Below are positions 33,461 to 42,055 of a stretch of 64,000 nt of DNA, one piece after another. The stretch lies in NCBI GenBank assembly GCA_009777235.1, contig WRMH01000008.1, positions 31,924-95,923 of the forward strand, written 5' to 3'. The translations under genes and the position numbers were made by a program. The first letter of the stretch is position 1. The number at the start of each line of letters is the position of its first letter. This DNA comes from Oscillospiraceae bacterium (GTDB taxonomy: Bacteria > Bacillota > Clostridia > Oscillospirales > Oscillospiraceae). The notes beneath the pieces were generated by a model. That model did not search any database, was not told the origin of the DNA, and saw only the letters and a program-made list of their open reading frames with translations.

Positions 33461-34360
33461 ATGAACCGCATTTCTCATAGCTTCACGCATGAAAATAAAT
33501 CCGGCTCTTTATATCTCGTGGCAACGCCTATCGGCAACCTTTCCGATATTTCAAGGCGTGCCTGTCAGGTTTTGCAAGATGTTGACTTTATAGCGGCGGA
33601 AGATACGCGGGTAACTGTCAAGCTACTCGCTCATCTTGATATCAAAAACGAGCTTGTCAGTTATCATAAGCATAACATGAAATCCTCGGGTAAGGTGATA
33701 TTGTCCCGTATATTAAACGGGGAAAGCTGCGCTTTGGCCACGGATGCCGGAACGCCGGGAATCAGCGATCCGGGCGAGGATTTGGTGCGGCTGTGTATTT
33801 GCTCCGATGTTCCGGTCGTCGCAATACCGGGTCCTTGCGCGGCTGTCGCGGCGCTTAGCGTGTCCGGGTTTTGCGCCGACCGTTTTACATTCGAGGGTTT
33901 CTTGCCTGCCGACAAGAAAAAGCGCGGTGCGCGGCTATGTGAGCTTAAAAATGATAATAGAACCTTAGTTTTTTATGAGGCTCCTCATAAGCTCCTTCGC
34001 ACTCTCCGTGATATGCAAGATACGCTTGGCGACAGAAACATCTCCATATCTCGCGAAATAACTAAGATTTATGAAGAAACCTTGCGGTTTTCTTTATCTA
34101 AAGCTATTTCTCATTTTGAAGCGACTGCTCCGCGCGGCGAGTTCGTGCTTGTTGTAGAGGGTGCGGCGTCCGATAAGGCAGCTATCGCCGCCGCCTCGAT
34201 CGGCAGCTTAGACGCAGCGAAGGCTATGGCAGTCTCCCTCATTGATAACGGGCTGTCTGTTCGCGATGCCGTAAAAAAAGCAGCCTTGGAAACAGGCTGC
34301 TCAAAGAACGAATTATACAAGGCTGTGCAGCTGCAGGCCGCACAGCCTTTAGATGTTTAG
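33461..34360 (+). CDS. rsmI: 16S rRNA 2'-O-ribose C1402 methyltransferase
   Basis: RsmI methylates the ribose of C1402 in the decoding centre of 16S rRNA. At 299 residues it is of normal length. The tetrapyrrole-methylase fold motifs are LYLVATPIGNLSDISRRA, AAEDTRVT, ATDAGTPGISDPG and FYEAPHKLLRTL. No strong ribosome site precedes the ATG, so translation may depend on the upstream ferredoxin gene. It converges with the zinc-ribbon membrane protein gene. Confidence 0.93.
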   Translation: MNRISHSFTHENKSGSLYLVATPIGNLSDISRRACQVLQDVDFIAAEDTRVTVKLLAHLDIKNELVSYHKHNMKSSGKVILSRILNGESCALATDAGTPGISDPGEDLVRLCICSDVPVVAIPGPCAAVAALSVSGFCADRFTFEGFLPADKKKRGARLCELKNDNRTLVFYEAPHKLLRTLRDMQDTLGDRNISISREITKIYEETLRFSLSKAISHFEATAPRGEFVLVVEGAASDKAAIAAASIGSLDAAKAMAVSLIDNGLSVRDAVKKAALETGCSKNELYKAVQLQAAQPLDV

Positions 34361-34402
34361 TAAACCTTGGCGGTTAAACGCCCGGACTGCGCATAGGTCA
34401 GG

Positions 34403-35047
34403 TCAGTTTCTTATTTCGACGTATATTGTCTCCGATTTTTCACCGGCTGTCACGGTCAAAGATGCCGTGCCCGCTTTGAGCGGAGTCAATTTAATACCCC
34501 CAACGACCTCTGAAATCTCAAAAAACGGATCGTCGGGATCACAGCCCGTAGACCATGTGACATCTACCGCTATGCCGACGGGTTCTACTCTGGCGTGGAG
34601 GTCTATCGAACCTCCGCCTATGGAACTGCCGGGATTGATGGTACGGGCAAATCCCTGTGTCCTGTATTGATTTGGAGCTACCCATATTGTGACGCTCTCA
34701 ACGGATATCGGCGTCGGCGTTTCGGGCTCCGGCGTAGGTGATGGCGTATCTAATGCGGGTAAACTAATATTACCGTCTTCGCTTAAATCCGGCGTCGAGG
34801 TTTCTATACCCGGCGATGGAGTTACCCCGCTGTTATCCGACGGAGCTGTAAAGAGCATAATAGCGGCGGCCACCGTAAACACCGATAATATAAGTATGCT
34901 TATCAGCATCTTACCCTTTGCGTTGTCAGAATCTTTTGAATATTTACCCATGCCAATGCGCCGTGCTCCGCAATAAGGACAACGGCTTCGCACGCCTGAA
35001 TATTTGCGGTCGCATCTTGCACATTTTATATCGTCAATCAATGCCAT
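34403..35047 (-). CDS. Zinc-ribbon membrane-anchored protein with Ig-like extracellular domain
   Basis: This is a 214-residue protein. A zinc ribbon (CARCDRKYSGVRSRCPYCG) at the N-terminus is followed by one membrane helix (about 47-67), a Pro/Thr-rich linker (PSPTPEPETPTP) and a C-terminal beta domain (SVTIWVAPNQYRTQ, LTPLKAGTASLTVTAGEKSE). The last block resembles bacterial Ig-like group 2 domains. The topology is cytoplasmic ribbon, extracellular Ig-like. The ATG at 35047 has AAGGAAG upstream. The function is unknown. Confidence 0.75.
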   Translation of the reverse strand: MALIDDIKCARCDRKYSGVRSRCPYCGARRIGMGKYSKDSDNAKGKMLISILILSVFTVAAAIMLFTAPSDNSGVTPSPGIETSTPDLSEDGNISLPALDTPSPTPEPETPTPISVESVTIWVAPNQYRTQGFARTINPGSSIGGGSIDLHARVEPVGIAVDVTWSTGCDPDDPFFEISEVVGGIKLTPLKAGTASLTVTAGEKSETIYVEIRN

Positions 35048-35078
35048 TTGCCCACTTCCTTTATATGTAATATCCACG

Positions 35079-35107
35079 ACTTTACTACATTTTAATACAA
35101 ATGTCAA
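35079..35107 (-). promoter_or_regulatory. Promoter of the zinc-ribbon membrane protein gene
   Basis: TTGACA (35107-35102) and TAAAGT (35084-35079) are 17 bases apart on the minus strand, 31 bases before the ATG. Confidence 0.65.
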
Positions 35108-35185
35108 CAATTATTTACAAAATGTTACAATTTCTTGTTTGCTGCTCGTTTTTATATGAAAATAACCCCTCGCCGAGTTCATTGC

Positions 35186-36130
35186 TTATGGATATATCAA
35201 AACCCGGTTGAGTATCATCGGATCGTATTTCATTTCATCATCTTGCCTTATAGTTACAGCAAAAAACATAGCTGGCTGCTCAATGTCCGGAAAAGCGATC
35301 GGAAGAGATAACATTTGGTTATATTCCAAGTTCCAGTCAACAAACGGCTTGTCATTAATTACGGGAAACGGCTCATAATCTAAAAAGAACACAGTACGGA
35401 GTTTTCCCGAAAGCCCTGATGTGCTTTCAAATAGCCAGTCATAGCCATCGGAGCTTAGCGTGATTGAGTCAATCGAAGAACGCCATTGACGCATTTCCTC
35501 CGGAGCGTCCTGACTGTGCAGCCACCAATGCACGAGAGTTTCCCCTTCTTCCGGCGAATTGGCGAAGTCTTCATATAGGCTTCTTGTTCTCACAGGGTTC
35601 ACGATGGGCTCTGAAGTTTCCGAGTAGTTGCTTACAAAAATGGGTATAACTCCAAAATTTCCATTTTCATTCATTATGTTAGTGATTATAATTATATGTA
35701 CCTGCCCTGTTTTATCGCTAAAATCGGGGTCAATTATTAATGTCTTGTATACCGCCTTGCCGTCAACTATAAAAGGATGCATATACGACTCTTTGCCCGC
35801 GTCCGTATCGTCAGCAATCGAGAATTTTACGGGTATGCCGTCAACGAGAACCATAAACCCAAAATGTATTGCTTCATCCGAGTTTGTCTGAACATTTACC
35901 GTAAAAGCAAGCGGGTCTCCGTTATATTGCGTCGTTCTGACTAAAAAACCGTCTTCGTTTAATATACCCATCGGAGAACCGGGTGTTGATACATCGTATC
36001 CCCAATAAAAATACATCGAAGCGCCGTTATCATTACGCCACCAGTCATCAGGCAGCTTTTGATTGCCGCAAGCCGTTACGATAAGCATAAGAAACAATAC
36101 AGCCAATATTTTCCTTATTTGAAAGTTCAA
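35186..36130 (-). CDS. Lipoprotein of unknown function, last gene of an ABC-2 exporter operon
   Basis: This 314-residue exported protein has a lipoprotein signal peptide ending LIVTACG, so it should be anchored to the outer face of the membrane. The mature part is beta-rich with aromatic residues (DDWWRNDNGASMYFYWGYDV). I recognise no family. The start is TTG, overlapping the stop of the upstream permease (TTGA), with GGAAGG ahead. Its tight linkage suggests a job with the exporter, for example immunity or sensing. Confidence 0.7.
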   Translation of the reverse strand: MNFQIRKILAVLFLMLIVTACGNQKLPDDWWRNDNGASMYFYWGYDVSTPGSPMGILNEDGFLVRTTQYNGDPLAFTVNVQTNSDEAIHFGFMVLVDGIPVKFSIADDTDAGKESYMHPFIVDGKAVYKTLIIDPDFSDKTGQVHIIIITNIMNENGNFGVIPIFVSNYSETSEPIVNPVRTRSLYEDFANSPEEGETLVHWWLHSQDAPEEMRQWRSSIDSITLSSDGYDWLFESTSGLSGKLRTVFFLDYEPFPVINDKPFVDWNLEYNQMLSLPIAFPDIEQPAMFFAVTIRQDDEMKYDPMILNRVLIYP

Positions 36131-37191
36131 CTTAGAGCCTTCCTTTTGCGTTTGATTTTTATTATATATGACGCATATAAAAACGCGGCTGTTGCTGTGG
36201 CAGGCGCAATTGCGGCGAGCATATAGCGAGCCGACTTAAATATCGGCTGACCCGATAGCCATGCCCCGAATGTGAATATCGAGCCGGGTGCGACAAACCA
36301 GGGGATAACCACGCATACGGTCACGCAAAAAATCGTCTGCGCCGCATTTTGCGTAAAACACGCAACGCCAAACGCAAAAAGCCCGAGCATAATCAAGCCT
36401 GCCGCGCGGATTGAGGCGATATGTAGGATGCCTTCCGCCAAGCTATACGGCAGAAGGGTTAAGTCATAGGGGGCGACGGAATAGATGCCCCAATGCGGCT
36501 GCGATAAATCAAATCGGAGCGAAAAGACTGCAATCTCTAAGGTTACGCTTATGGCTGCGGCAATAAGCAGCAAAAACGAAAGCACGGCGAACTTCGATAA
36601 AAAGAGCGGTGCGCGTCCGTAATGTGTACAAAGGTTAATTTTCAATATGCCCGAGGATGCCTCCGGGCATATCATTTGCACCGCCAGAAGCAAGACAAGG
36701 ATGAGCGACAAGGGGTCGGGAAAGCCCATATATGTAAGAGCACTGTTCCACCCATATTCGTAAAAATAAGCCGGGGGCAAAAGCTCCCCGTATGGCAAGA
36801 GCGCGGCAAAAATTTCCCGCTTTTCATTGAAGATTTCAAATGAGTTTATGTATAAATTGGCCTCGCCATATTCATTTGAATATTTTTCCCACTCATCCCT
36901 GCTGATTTTTCCGGATAAATATGCATCCTTCATTTGCGTAAAGCGTTCCAGCGTTTCTCTGTATTTTGCATATGTTGAGGTTATATACTCTTCTTTTTCG
37001 GGTGTGGTCGGTCCGTGAATCTCAGAAAGCACTTTGTCGTAATTTTTCTGTGACAGCTTTATCCGTTCATCCTTTAATTCGGGCAATGCGATTAGGAGAG
37101 CTGTTTTCAGCACAACAAAGGCGGCTATCAATAGCAGCCCCCGATATGAAAACAAAATCTTAGTAAGCTCATAACGCCAAATCCACATCAT
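36127..37191 (-). CDS. ABC-2 type transporter permease (second)
   Basis: This 354-residue membrane protein starts MMWIWRYELTKILFSYRGL and has about six helices. A large extracytoplasmic segment lies between helices 1 and 2, rich in charged residues, followed by five to six helices (LSLILVLLLAVQMICPEASS, TIFCVTVCVVIPWFVAPG). This is the layout of ABC-2 permeases. The ATG shares a base with the stop of the first permease (TAATG) and GGAGG lies eight bases upstream. It probably forms a heterodimer with that permease. Confidence 0.78.
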   Translation of the reverse strand: MMWIWRYELTKILFSYRGLLLIAAFVVLKTALLIALPELKDERIKLSQKNYDKVLSEIHGPTTPEKEEYITSTYAKYRETLERFTQMKDAYLSGKISRDEWEKYSNEYGEANLYINSFEIFNEKREIFAALLPYGELLPPAYFYEYGWNSALTYMGFPDPLSLILVLLLAVQMICPEASSGILKINLCTHYGRAPLFLSKFAVLSFLLLIAAAISVTLEIAVFSLRFDLSQPHWGIYSVAPYDLTLLPYSLAEGILHIASIRAAGLIMLGLFAFGVACFTQNAAQTIFCVTVCVVIPWFVAPGSIFTFGAWLSGQPIFKSARYMLAAIAPATATAAFLYASYIIKIKRKRKALS

Positions 37192-38438
37192 TACGCAAGC
37201 CTCCGTGCTGCCCAGTATCGCAAAGCCGCAAAAAAGAGCAGGGTTGCTACGGCAAGCCAAAATATTAAGCACAGCCAAACCCATAGGAGCGGATAATTGA
37301 AAATGTTCGCGACACGGTAGTTAGAGAACATCCACACAGGGCGCGTCCAGAGCGTCACATCCGGCAGCAATCGAAAAACCATCGGCACCGACGCTCTCGG
37401 CATCAGAAAATAATACCAGCAAAGCGACGCTCCAAGCAATACAGAGCCGGCGACATATGATGTCAGCGCGGAGCGCAAGAAGCACGAAAACACGGCGCAG
37501 ATGAGCGCAAAGCACATCGCGCCGAAGGCTTTATAGAATGTAAAGAACCATGCCGCCTCACCAATCGTGCAGGTAAGCGGACTTGTGTCCATCATGGGAG
37601 TCAGCGAGAGTATCGAAGAGCTTGCGCCGTCCATGCCGTACATCAGCAGTGCCATCATAAATGAGAGGGCGGAAAACAAAAGTGAAAATACACCGCCGAC
37701 AAGACAAGCGGAAAAGAGCTTTGCTGCCGCCGTGTCCTTTCGACCCCTCAAGGTAGATTTGAGCACGGAGCCTGATCTCTTTTCAAGAGAGAAAATCCGA
37801 GCCGTGACCAAAAGCGTCAAGATGAGCGCAAATATATCACCCCATATAAAGTCGAAAAAGCTCTGCCACCCTGTCAGAAAATATACCGAAAAAGCAGGCG
37901 TGTCATTTTCCCCGTCGGATAGAGCTAAAAGCAAAGGCGGTTGCTCGCTGTATCGGCGAATGATGTCGAGATTCAGCCGTGTGTTGTACAGATCGCCTTC
38001 TGCGTATGCCGATCCTCCAAGGTAGCGCGCCATTTCCACGATGTCCTCTCGGCTTTTGATGACTTGCGGATATGTGCGTTGATAACGCGGCAGATATGCC
38101 TGTAAAACTTGAAATTCGCCCTCTACGGTCTCTAAGAAACGTCCGCTGCCACCCGCGTTTGGCAGAGGCAAGCCGCTCACTTCCCACGCGTCTGCATCGA
38201 GAGAAAAGCCTGTTTCGCTTAGATATTCGTCCAACTCATCTTTAGAGGCTGATGAGAGAAAATCATAAAGCGGTTTGAAGCCGCTGTTTTGCCGTGCCGT
38301 TTGATTTATCTCGCCAATACTTTGCAAACGCCAGGGCTGTGCAAACAGTACGGCACTCGCGGCAATCAAAGTTAACAGCGCGGCGATCCAAAAACGGCCG
38401 ACTAACATTTTACGCAGCTCATAGGCAAGCAGTTTCAC
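37191..38438 (-). CDS. ABC-2 type transporter permease (first)
   Basis: This is a 415-residue membrane protein, MKLLAYELRKMLVGRFWIAA, with a first helix, a ~160-residue extracytoplasmic loop and about five C-terminal helices (IFALILTLLVTARIFSLEKR, SYVAGSVLLGASLCWYYFLM). The start is GTG, overlapping the ATPase stop by four bases, with GAGGAGG upstream. It is co-transcribed with the ATPase and the second permease. The transported substrate is unknown. Confidence 0.8.
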   Translation of the reverse strand: MKLLAYELRKMLVGRFWIAALLTLIAASAVLFAQPWRLQSIGEINQTARQNSGFKPLYDFLSSASKDELDEYLSETGFSLDADAWEVSGLPLPNAGGSGRFLETVEGEFQVLQAYLPRYQRTYPQVIKSREDIVEMARYLGGSAYAEGDLYNTRLNLDIIRRYSEQPPLLLALSDGENDTPAFSVYFLTGWQSFFDFIWGDIFALILTLLVTARIFSLEKRSGSVLKSTLRGRKDTAAAKLFSACLVGGVFSLLFSALSFMMALLMYGMDGASSSILSLTPMMDTSPLTCTIGEAAWFFTFYKAFGAMCFALICAVFSCFLRSALTSYVAGSVLLGASLCWYYFLMPRASVPMVFRLLPDVTLWTRPVWMFSNYRVANIFNYPLLWVWLCLIFWLAVATLLFFAALRYWAARRLA

Positions 38439-39316
38439 TTTGAAACCTCCTCATAGCGGAGCAGGTATAAATCCTCAAGCCCCGGTTCGGCGCTGACCGC
38501 ATCAGGATGAGGCTTTTCGTTGTGGATGATTCTAAGCTGCGCCGCGCTGCCGCTCACTATGATATTGCCGAGCGTATAATTTGCGCGATATAAATCTGTT
38601 TTTTCAGCAGGTATCGTCAAAGACCATACCTGACCGTCCATGCCTGAGGCAAGCTCGGCAGGAGATCCGACAGCTATACATTTTCCGTCCTTTAGCATTA
38701 TCACGCGGTGCGCTATCGTCTCGATGTCGGAGACTATGTGCGTCGCCCATATAATCAGGCGGCTTCCCGCAAGGGCGGCTACGGCATTTCGCAAACGGAC
38801 GCGTTCTTGCGGGTCAAGTCCCGATGTCGGCTCGTCAAGGATAATAAGTTTTGGGTTGCCGAGCAACGCTTGCGCAATCCCGAGCCTTTGCTTCATTCCT
38901 CCCGAAAAGGTTCTTGTCCTTCGATCGGCATCGGCTGTCAGATTTACGGTTTCGAGCATTTGTGATATATGAAGCTCCCTTTTTTTCCTTTCACCCGGCT
39001 TTGTATAAAGACCTTTTAAAGCGCACATATACCGCAGATATTGCCTTGCCGTGAAATAATCATAAAGTCCCGCTGATTGCGGAAGAAAACCGAGCGCGGC
39101 GCGGTAGGATGCTCCGAGCGAATCTATGTTCACTCCGTCCCAAAGAACGGCACCCGAAGTTTGCGCGAGCAAGCCCGCGATAATGTTTATCATGGTGGAT
39201 TTTCCCGCACCATTGGGTCCGAGAAGACCCCAAATCCCGGGTTCAAGCAACAGCGAAACATCGTCAAGGGCTGTCTTGCTGCGGTAGCGCTTGGTAATGC
39301 TTTGAAGCTCAAGCAT
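38435..39316 (-). CDS. ABC transporter ATP-binding protein
   Basis: This 293-residue ATPase of the ABC-2 exporter has Walker A GPNGAGKST, Q-loop LPQSAGLYDYFTARQ, signature FSGGMKQRLGIAQ, Walker B LIILDEPTSGLDPQER and the switch His in WATHIVSDIE. The C-terminal ~70 residues are the usual accessory region. It starts two bases after the lipoprotein gene stop, with GGGGGA as ribosome site. It is the energy subunit for the two permeases that follow. Confidence 0.9.
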   Translation of the reverse strand: MLELQSITKRYRSKTALDDVSLLLEPGIWGLLGPNGAGKSTMINIIAGLLAQTSGAVLWDGVNIDSLGASYRAALGFLPQSAGLYDYFTARQYLRYMCALKGLYTKPGERKKRELHISQMLETVNLTADADRRTRTFSGGMKQRLGIAQALLGNPKLIILDEPTSGLDPQERVRLRNAVAALAGSRLIIWATHIVSDIETIAHRVIMLKDGKCIAVGSPAELASGMDGQVWSLTIPAEKTDLYRANYTLGNIIVSGSAAQLRIIHNEKPHPDAVSAEPGLEDLYLLRYEEVSK

Positions 39317-39317
39317 C

Positions 39318-40517
39318 TTAATCCCCCCAGAATTTTACAAGCTCCCCTCCGTCTTTCGAAAGGAAGAAATACTCTGTCCCCACCATACTACGATAGAGTA
39401 TAAGCAATGTGTCCGGCGAAGTGGGCAATGTATACACATTTTGATAATTTTTTGCCCCCGTTTCGGCAAGCAGTTCTTTTTCGCCGCTCAGGTCAAGTCT
39501 AAGCCGATATATGTTGCCGTTTGTGGGTTCATTGGGTTTTTCGCGGCTGAACATAGCAAAATATATATATGAGTCGTCAAAAGACATATACGGCGCATAT
39601 ACAAGCTCCCTCATCACCAATTCCGGATTGCCTCCGTCAAGGTTTGTGCGGTATACTGCCGGTCCGTCATCGTCAACGGCCGGATAGTATAAGTGACGCC
39701 CGTCTGTGGTGTATGTCGCGACGCTGTCGCTCACTATTACTTCTGTCTCGTAGTTGCCGTCTGCCAAATCAATCCTTATGATGTCAGATAAAGTGGCTGC
39801 GTAAAGATAGTTTCCGATTATAATGGGCTTTATGTACTCAAAATCGTCAATTATGATATCAATCTTGTCTGATTCAAAAGCTATCCGTGCAAGAGAGGAA
39901 TCGGGTGTGATGGCATAATATGCATCCGGACCTATCATCGCGCCATTCACCTGACCTGTCACAAATTCAAAATAATCGCCCTTTAGTTCACTAAGCCACG
40001 GACGAGCGTTCCCGGCTGCGTTTTCCCTGTCTCTCAGCATGGAAAGCCGCCCGTCTCTGTAGTCCATGCCGCCGTGAGCCATCCCCGCCGGGCAATCATC
40101 CGTCAGGTGACTGCAAGTCGCAAGCTTGCAATAAGGCTCGACACGCCCGGTACTTTTGATATATTCCATCAGGGTACTCCTGCCCGACGAAATGAATACA
40201 AATAAGATGGTTTCAGGTGTATCAAGTATTTCCGCCCCGGAAACACTATAAAACATATTTGCATATTGATAAGGCATATTATTTGCGTCAAGGCTTTCCC
40301 ATGTCGGCGAAAAGCTGCCCGGCGAGGAAATATCATCGGTTGGCGGTGACGGATCGTTTCCGCTCGGGGTTTGTATATGGGTATTGTCACCGGGAGATGG
40401 CGTAGGAACATACAAAATATCTTCCGGGTCACCGATGCCGGAACACGCAAAAGACGATATTAGCAAAAAAATACACACAGGTAGGAGCAACAATTTTCGT
40501 CTCGCCATTTTTGTCAC
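39318..40517 (-). CDS. Lipoprotein with beta-propeller-like repeats
   Basis: This 399-residue exported protein has a lipoprotein signal (LLISSFACSG), then a Pro/Thr/Asp-rich linker, then repeated strands such as IIGNYLYAATLSDIIRIDLA, DGRHLYYPAVDDDGPAVYRT and DDSYIYFAMFSREKP. The spacing is that of the DUF5050/YWTD-like beta-propellers found in clostridial surface proteins. The GTG at 40517 and an ATG at 40508 are both possible starts. It lies between the small secreted protein and the ABC ATPase. Confidence 0.75.
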   Translation of the reverse strand: MTKMARRKLLLLPVCIFLLISSFACSGIGDPEDILYVPTPSPGDNTHIQTPSGNDPSPPTDDISSPGSFSPTWESLDANNMPYQYANMFYSVSGAEILDTPETILFVFISSGRSTLMEYIKSTGRVEPYCKLATCSHLTDDCPAGMAHGGMDYRDGRLSMLRDRENAAGNARPWLSELKGDYFEFVTGQVNGAMIGPDAYYAITPDSSLARIAFESDKIDIIIDDFEYIKPIIIGNYLYAATLSDIIRIDLADGNYETEVIVSDSVATYTTDGRHLYYPAVDDDGPAVYRTNLDGGNPELVMRELVYAPYMSFDDSYIYFAMFSREKPNEPTNGNIYRLRLDLSGEKELLAETGAKNYQNVYTLPTSPDTLLILYRSMVGTEYFFLSKDGGELVKFWGD

Positions 40518-40584
40518 ATCACTTTCTCAGCTTTTCTTATTCGCCATACCTGTTAAGATATGGTTTAATCATGATCCGGGAGTA

Positions 40585-40971
40585 TTAAGGCGCATACAAA
40601 GTGCCTTGAAAATAACCCCATGCTTGAGAGTTTGCGGTGTGAACCGATTTTCCGGAAGTAAAACTTAGTCCGTTCGGTGGGCGGGCGACTGCGGACCCTC
40701 CGCCAGAAGCCGTGCTGATTCTATTTGTTTGGCTGTCCGGATCGTAATATCTGCCTTCAATGTATGTACTCAAATTAGGGTTTGGTGAGCTGCTGCCGGT
40801 TGTTGTGTCCGCCCATATTTCATTCGAGTAAAAATAGATGTTGTACGTTACAACCAATGATCCAACGCCTCCACCGCCTGTGTTTCCTTTAGCAGCAGTC
40901 GCAGCGAAAGAGAGTGTGTTTGCCAAAAGCAAGAGCATTGCGAGAAAGATAATTGTGATTTTTCTTTTCAT
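40585..40971 (-). CDS. Small secreted protein at the head of the ABC exporter operon
   Basis: This is a 128-residue protein with a clear Sec signal peptide (MKRKITIIFLAMLLLLANTL, cleavage near AATAA). The mature ~100 residues are rich in Gly, Ser, Asn and aromatic residues, without cysteines. No family is recognised. A small secreted product, two lipoproteins and an ABC-2 exporter in one operon are reminiscent of bacteriocin/immunity loci, but nothing in the sequence proves that. The ATG follows AAGGAG, and a strong promoter lies upstream. Confidence 0.7.
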   Translation of the reverse strand: MKRKITIIFLAMLLLLANTLSFAATAAKGNTGGGGVGSLVVTYNIYFYSNEIWADTTTGSSSPNPNLSTYIEGRYYDPDSQTNRISTASGGGSAVARPPNGLSFTSGKSVHTANSQAWGYFQGTLYAP

Positions 40972-41035
40972 TGCATTTTCTCCTTATATTTTATTGATTG
41001 ATGTTCCGATAGTACGCTTGCAAAATTATATTCTT

Positions 41036-41064
41036 ATTTTACATTGCACATCTTTATTTGTCAA
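41036..41064 (-). promoter_or_regulatory. Promoter of the secreted-protein/ABC exporter operon
   Basis: Consensus TTGACA (41064-41059) and TAAAAT (41041-41036) are 17 bases apart on the minus strand, 64 bases before the ATG. No closer -35/-10 pair is seen. Confidence 0.7.
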
Positions 41065-41122
41065 AATATTTTTCTTCTATTCGTTATTAGTTTCACGATA
41101 ATGTTAGAGCAGAAAATGTCAG

Positions 41123-41162
41123 ATATAGTGCCTTCGCTTGATATAAATTCGGCTCGGCTCAC
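41123..41162. repeat. Inverted, diverged copy of the dispersed repeat, overlapping the rsmA stop
   Basis: On the minus strand GTGAGCCGAGCCGAATT and CGAAGGC match the unit at 29408-29437. The TGA that ends rsmA lies within the first bases of this match, so the element appears to have landed exactly at the end of the gene. Confidence 0.55.
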
Positions 41163-42007
41163 AGCCTCTCGGACAACTCTATAAACTCACTGATACTAAG
41201 CTCTTCGCCGCGAATATTGGCATCAAATCCGCAAGCTTGGACAGCCTTTGCGACATCTTCTTTGCTGTGCGTACTCCCAAGCCCGGCATGAAGCGCGTTT
41301 ACGAGGGTTTTCCTGCGCTGCCCGAATGCCGCCCGGACTGTGCGGAAAAACCGCTTCTCGTCGTCATCACAGAGCCGCCTCTCCGGGCGCGTTGTCATTT
41401 TCACCACACACGATGTCACCTTTGGGCGCGGTTTGAAGCAATCGGGCGAAATGTCAAACAGTATCTCCGGGTGCGCGTGATAGTTTACAAACACCGTAAA
41501 AGCCCCGTACTCCGATGTGCCGGGCTTCGCGCATATGCGAAGCGCCACTTCCTTTTGCACCATCACCGTTATTGACTCAAATATATCGGCTTTCAAAAAC
41601 TTTGTAATAAGCGGCGTTGTAATGTTATACGGCAGATTTGCGCAAACATGCCTGCGTGGCTCAGGCAGAGCTTGCTCGACAAGTTTTTGTAAGTCTATCT
41701 TCAAAATATCGCCGTGCACCAAAACGACATTGGGGCATTTCGAAAACATCTCCGATAATGCGCAGTAAAGACGCGCGTCAAGTTCGACCGCCGCCACATG
41801 GCCTGCACTCTCGGCAAGATGCGCCGTGAGCGCGCCAAGCCCCGGCCCCGCTTCAAGCACGCCGCATGATTTATCAATGCCCGAGCACCTCACAATCTTT
41901 TGCGGTATGTTCGGGTCAATAAGAAAATTCTGACCCATCGCCTTGCTCGGCCTAAACTGATTATCGCGGTTTGATCTCCCGCCGCTTTTAATATCGCCGT
42001 TTGTCAT
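41159..42007 (-). CDS. rsmA: 16S rRNA N6,N6-dimethyladenosine transferase
   Basis: RsmA (KsgA) dimethylates A1518 and A1519 in 16S rRNA. The protein has 282 residues. MGQNFLIDPNI, the SAM motif LEAGPGLGALT, VELDARL and the catalytic NLPYNITTPLI are in place, as is the C-terminal QRRKTLVNAL region. An ATG is preceded by a G-rich stretch. The N-terminal ~20 residues (Asp/Ser/Arg/Asn rich) are longer than usual. The stop codon lies within a dispersed repeat. Confidence 0.95.
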   Translation of the reverse strand: MTNGDIKSGGRSNRDNQFRPSKAMGQNFLIDPNIPQKIVRCSGIDKSCGVLEAGPGLGALTAHLAESAGHVAAVELDARLYCALSEMFSKCPNVVLVHGDILKIDLQKLVEQALPEPRRHVCANLPYNITTPLITKFLKADIFESITVMVQKEVALRICAKPGTSEYGAFTVFVNYHAHPEILFDISPDCFKPRPKVTSCVVKMTTRPERRLCDDDEKRFFRTVRAAFGQRRKTLVNALHAGLGSTHSKEDVAKAVQACGFDANIRGEELSISEFIELSERL

Positions 42008-42055
42008 CGTATCCGCCCCGCCCTTTGTATCGCCCTGTATATCCCCGTCTATCAG

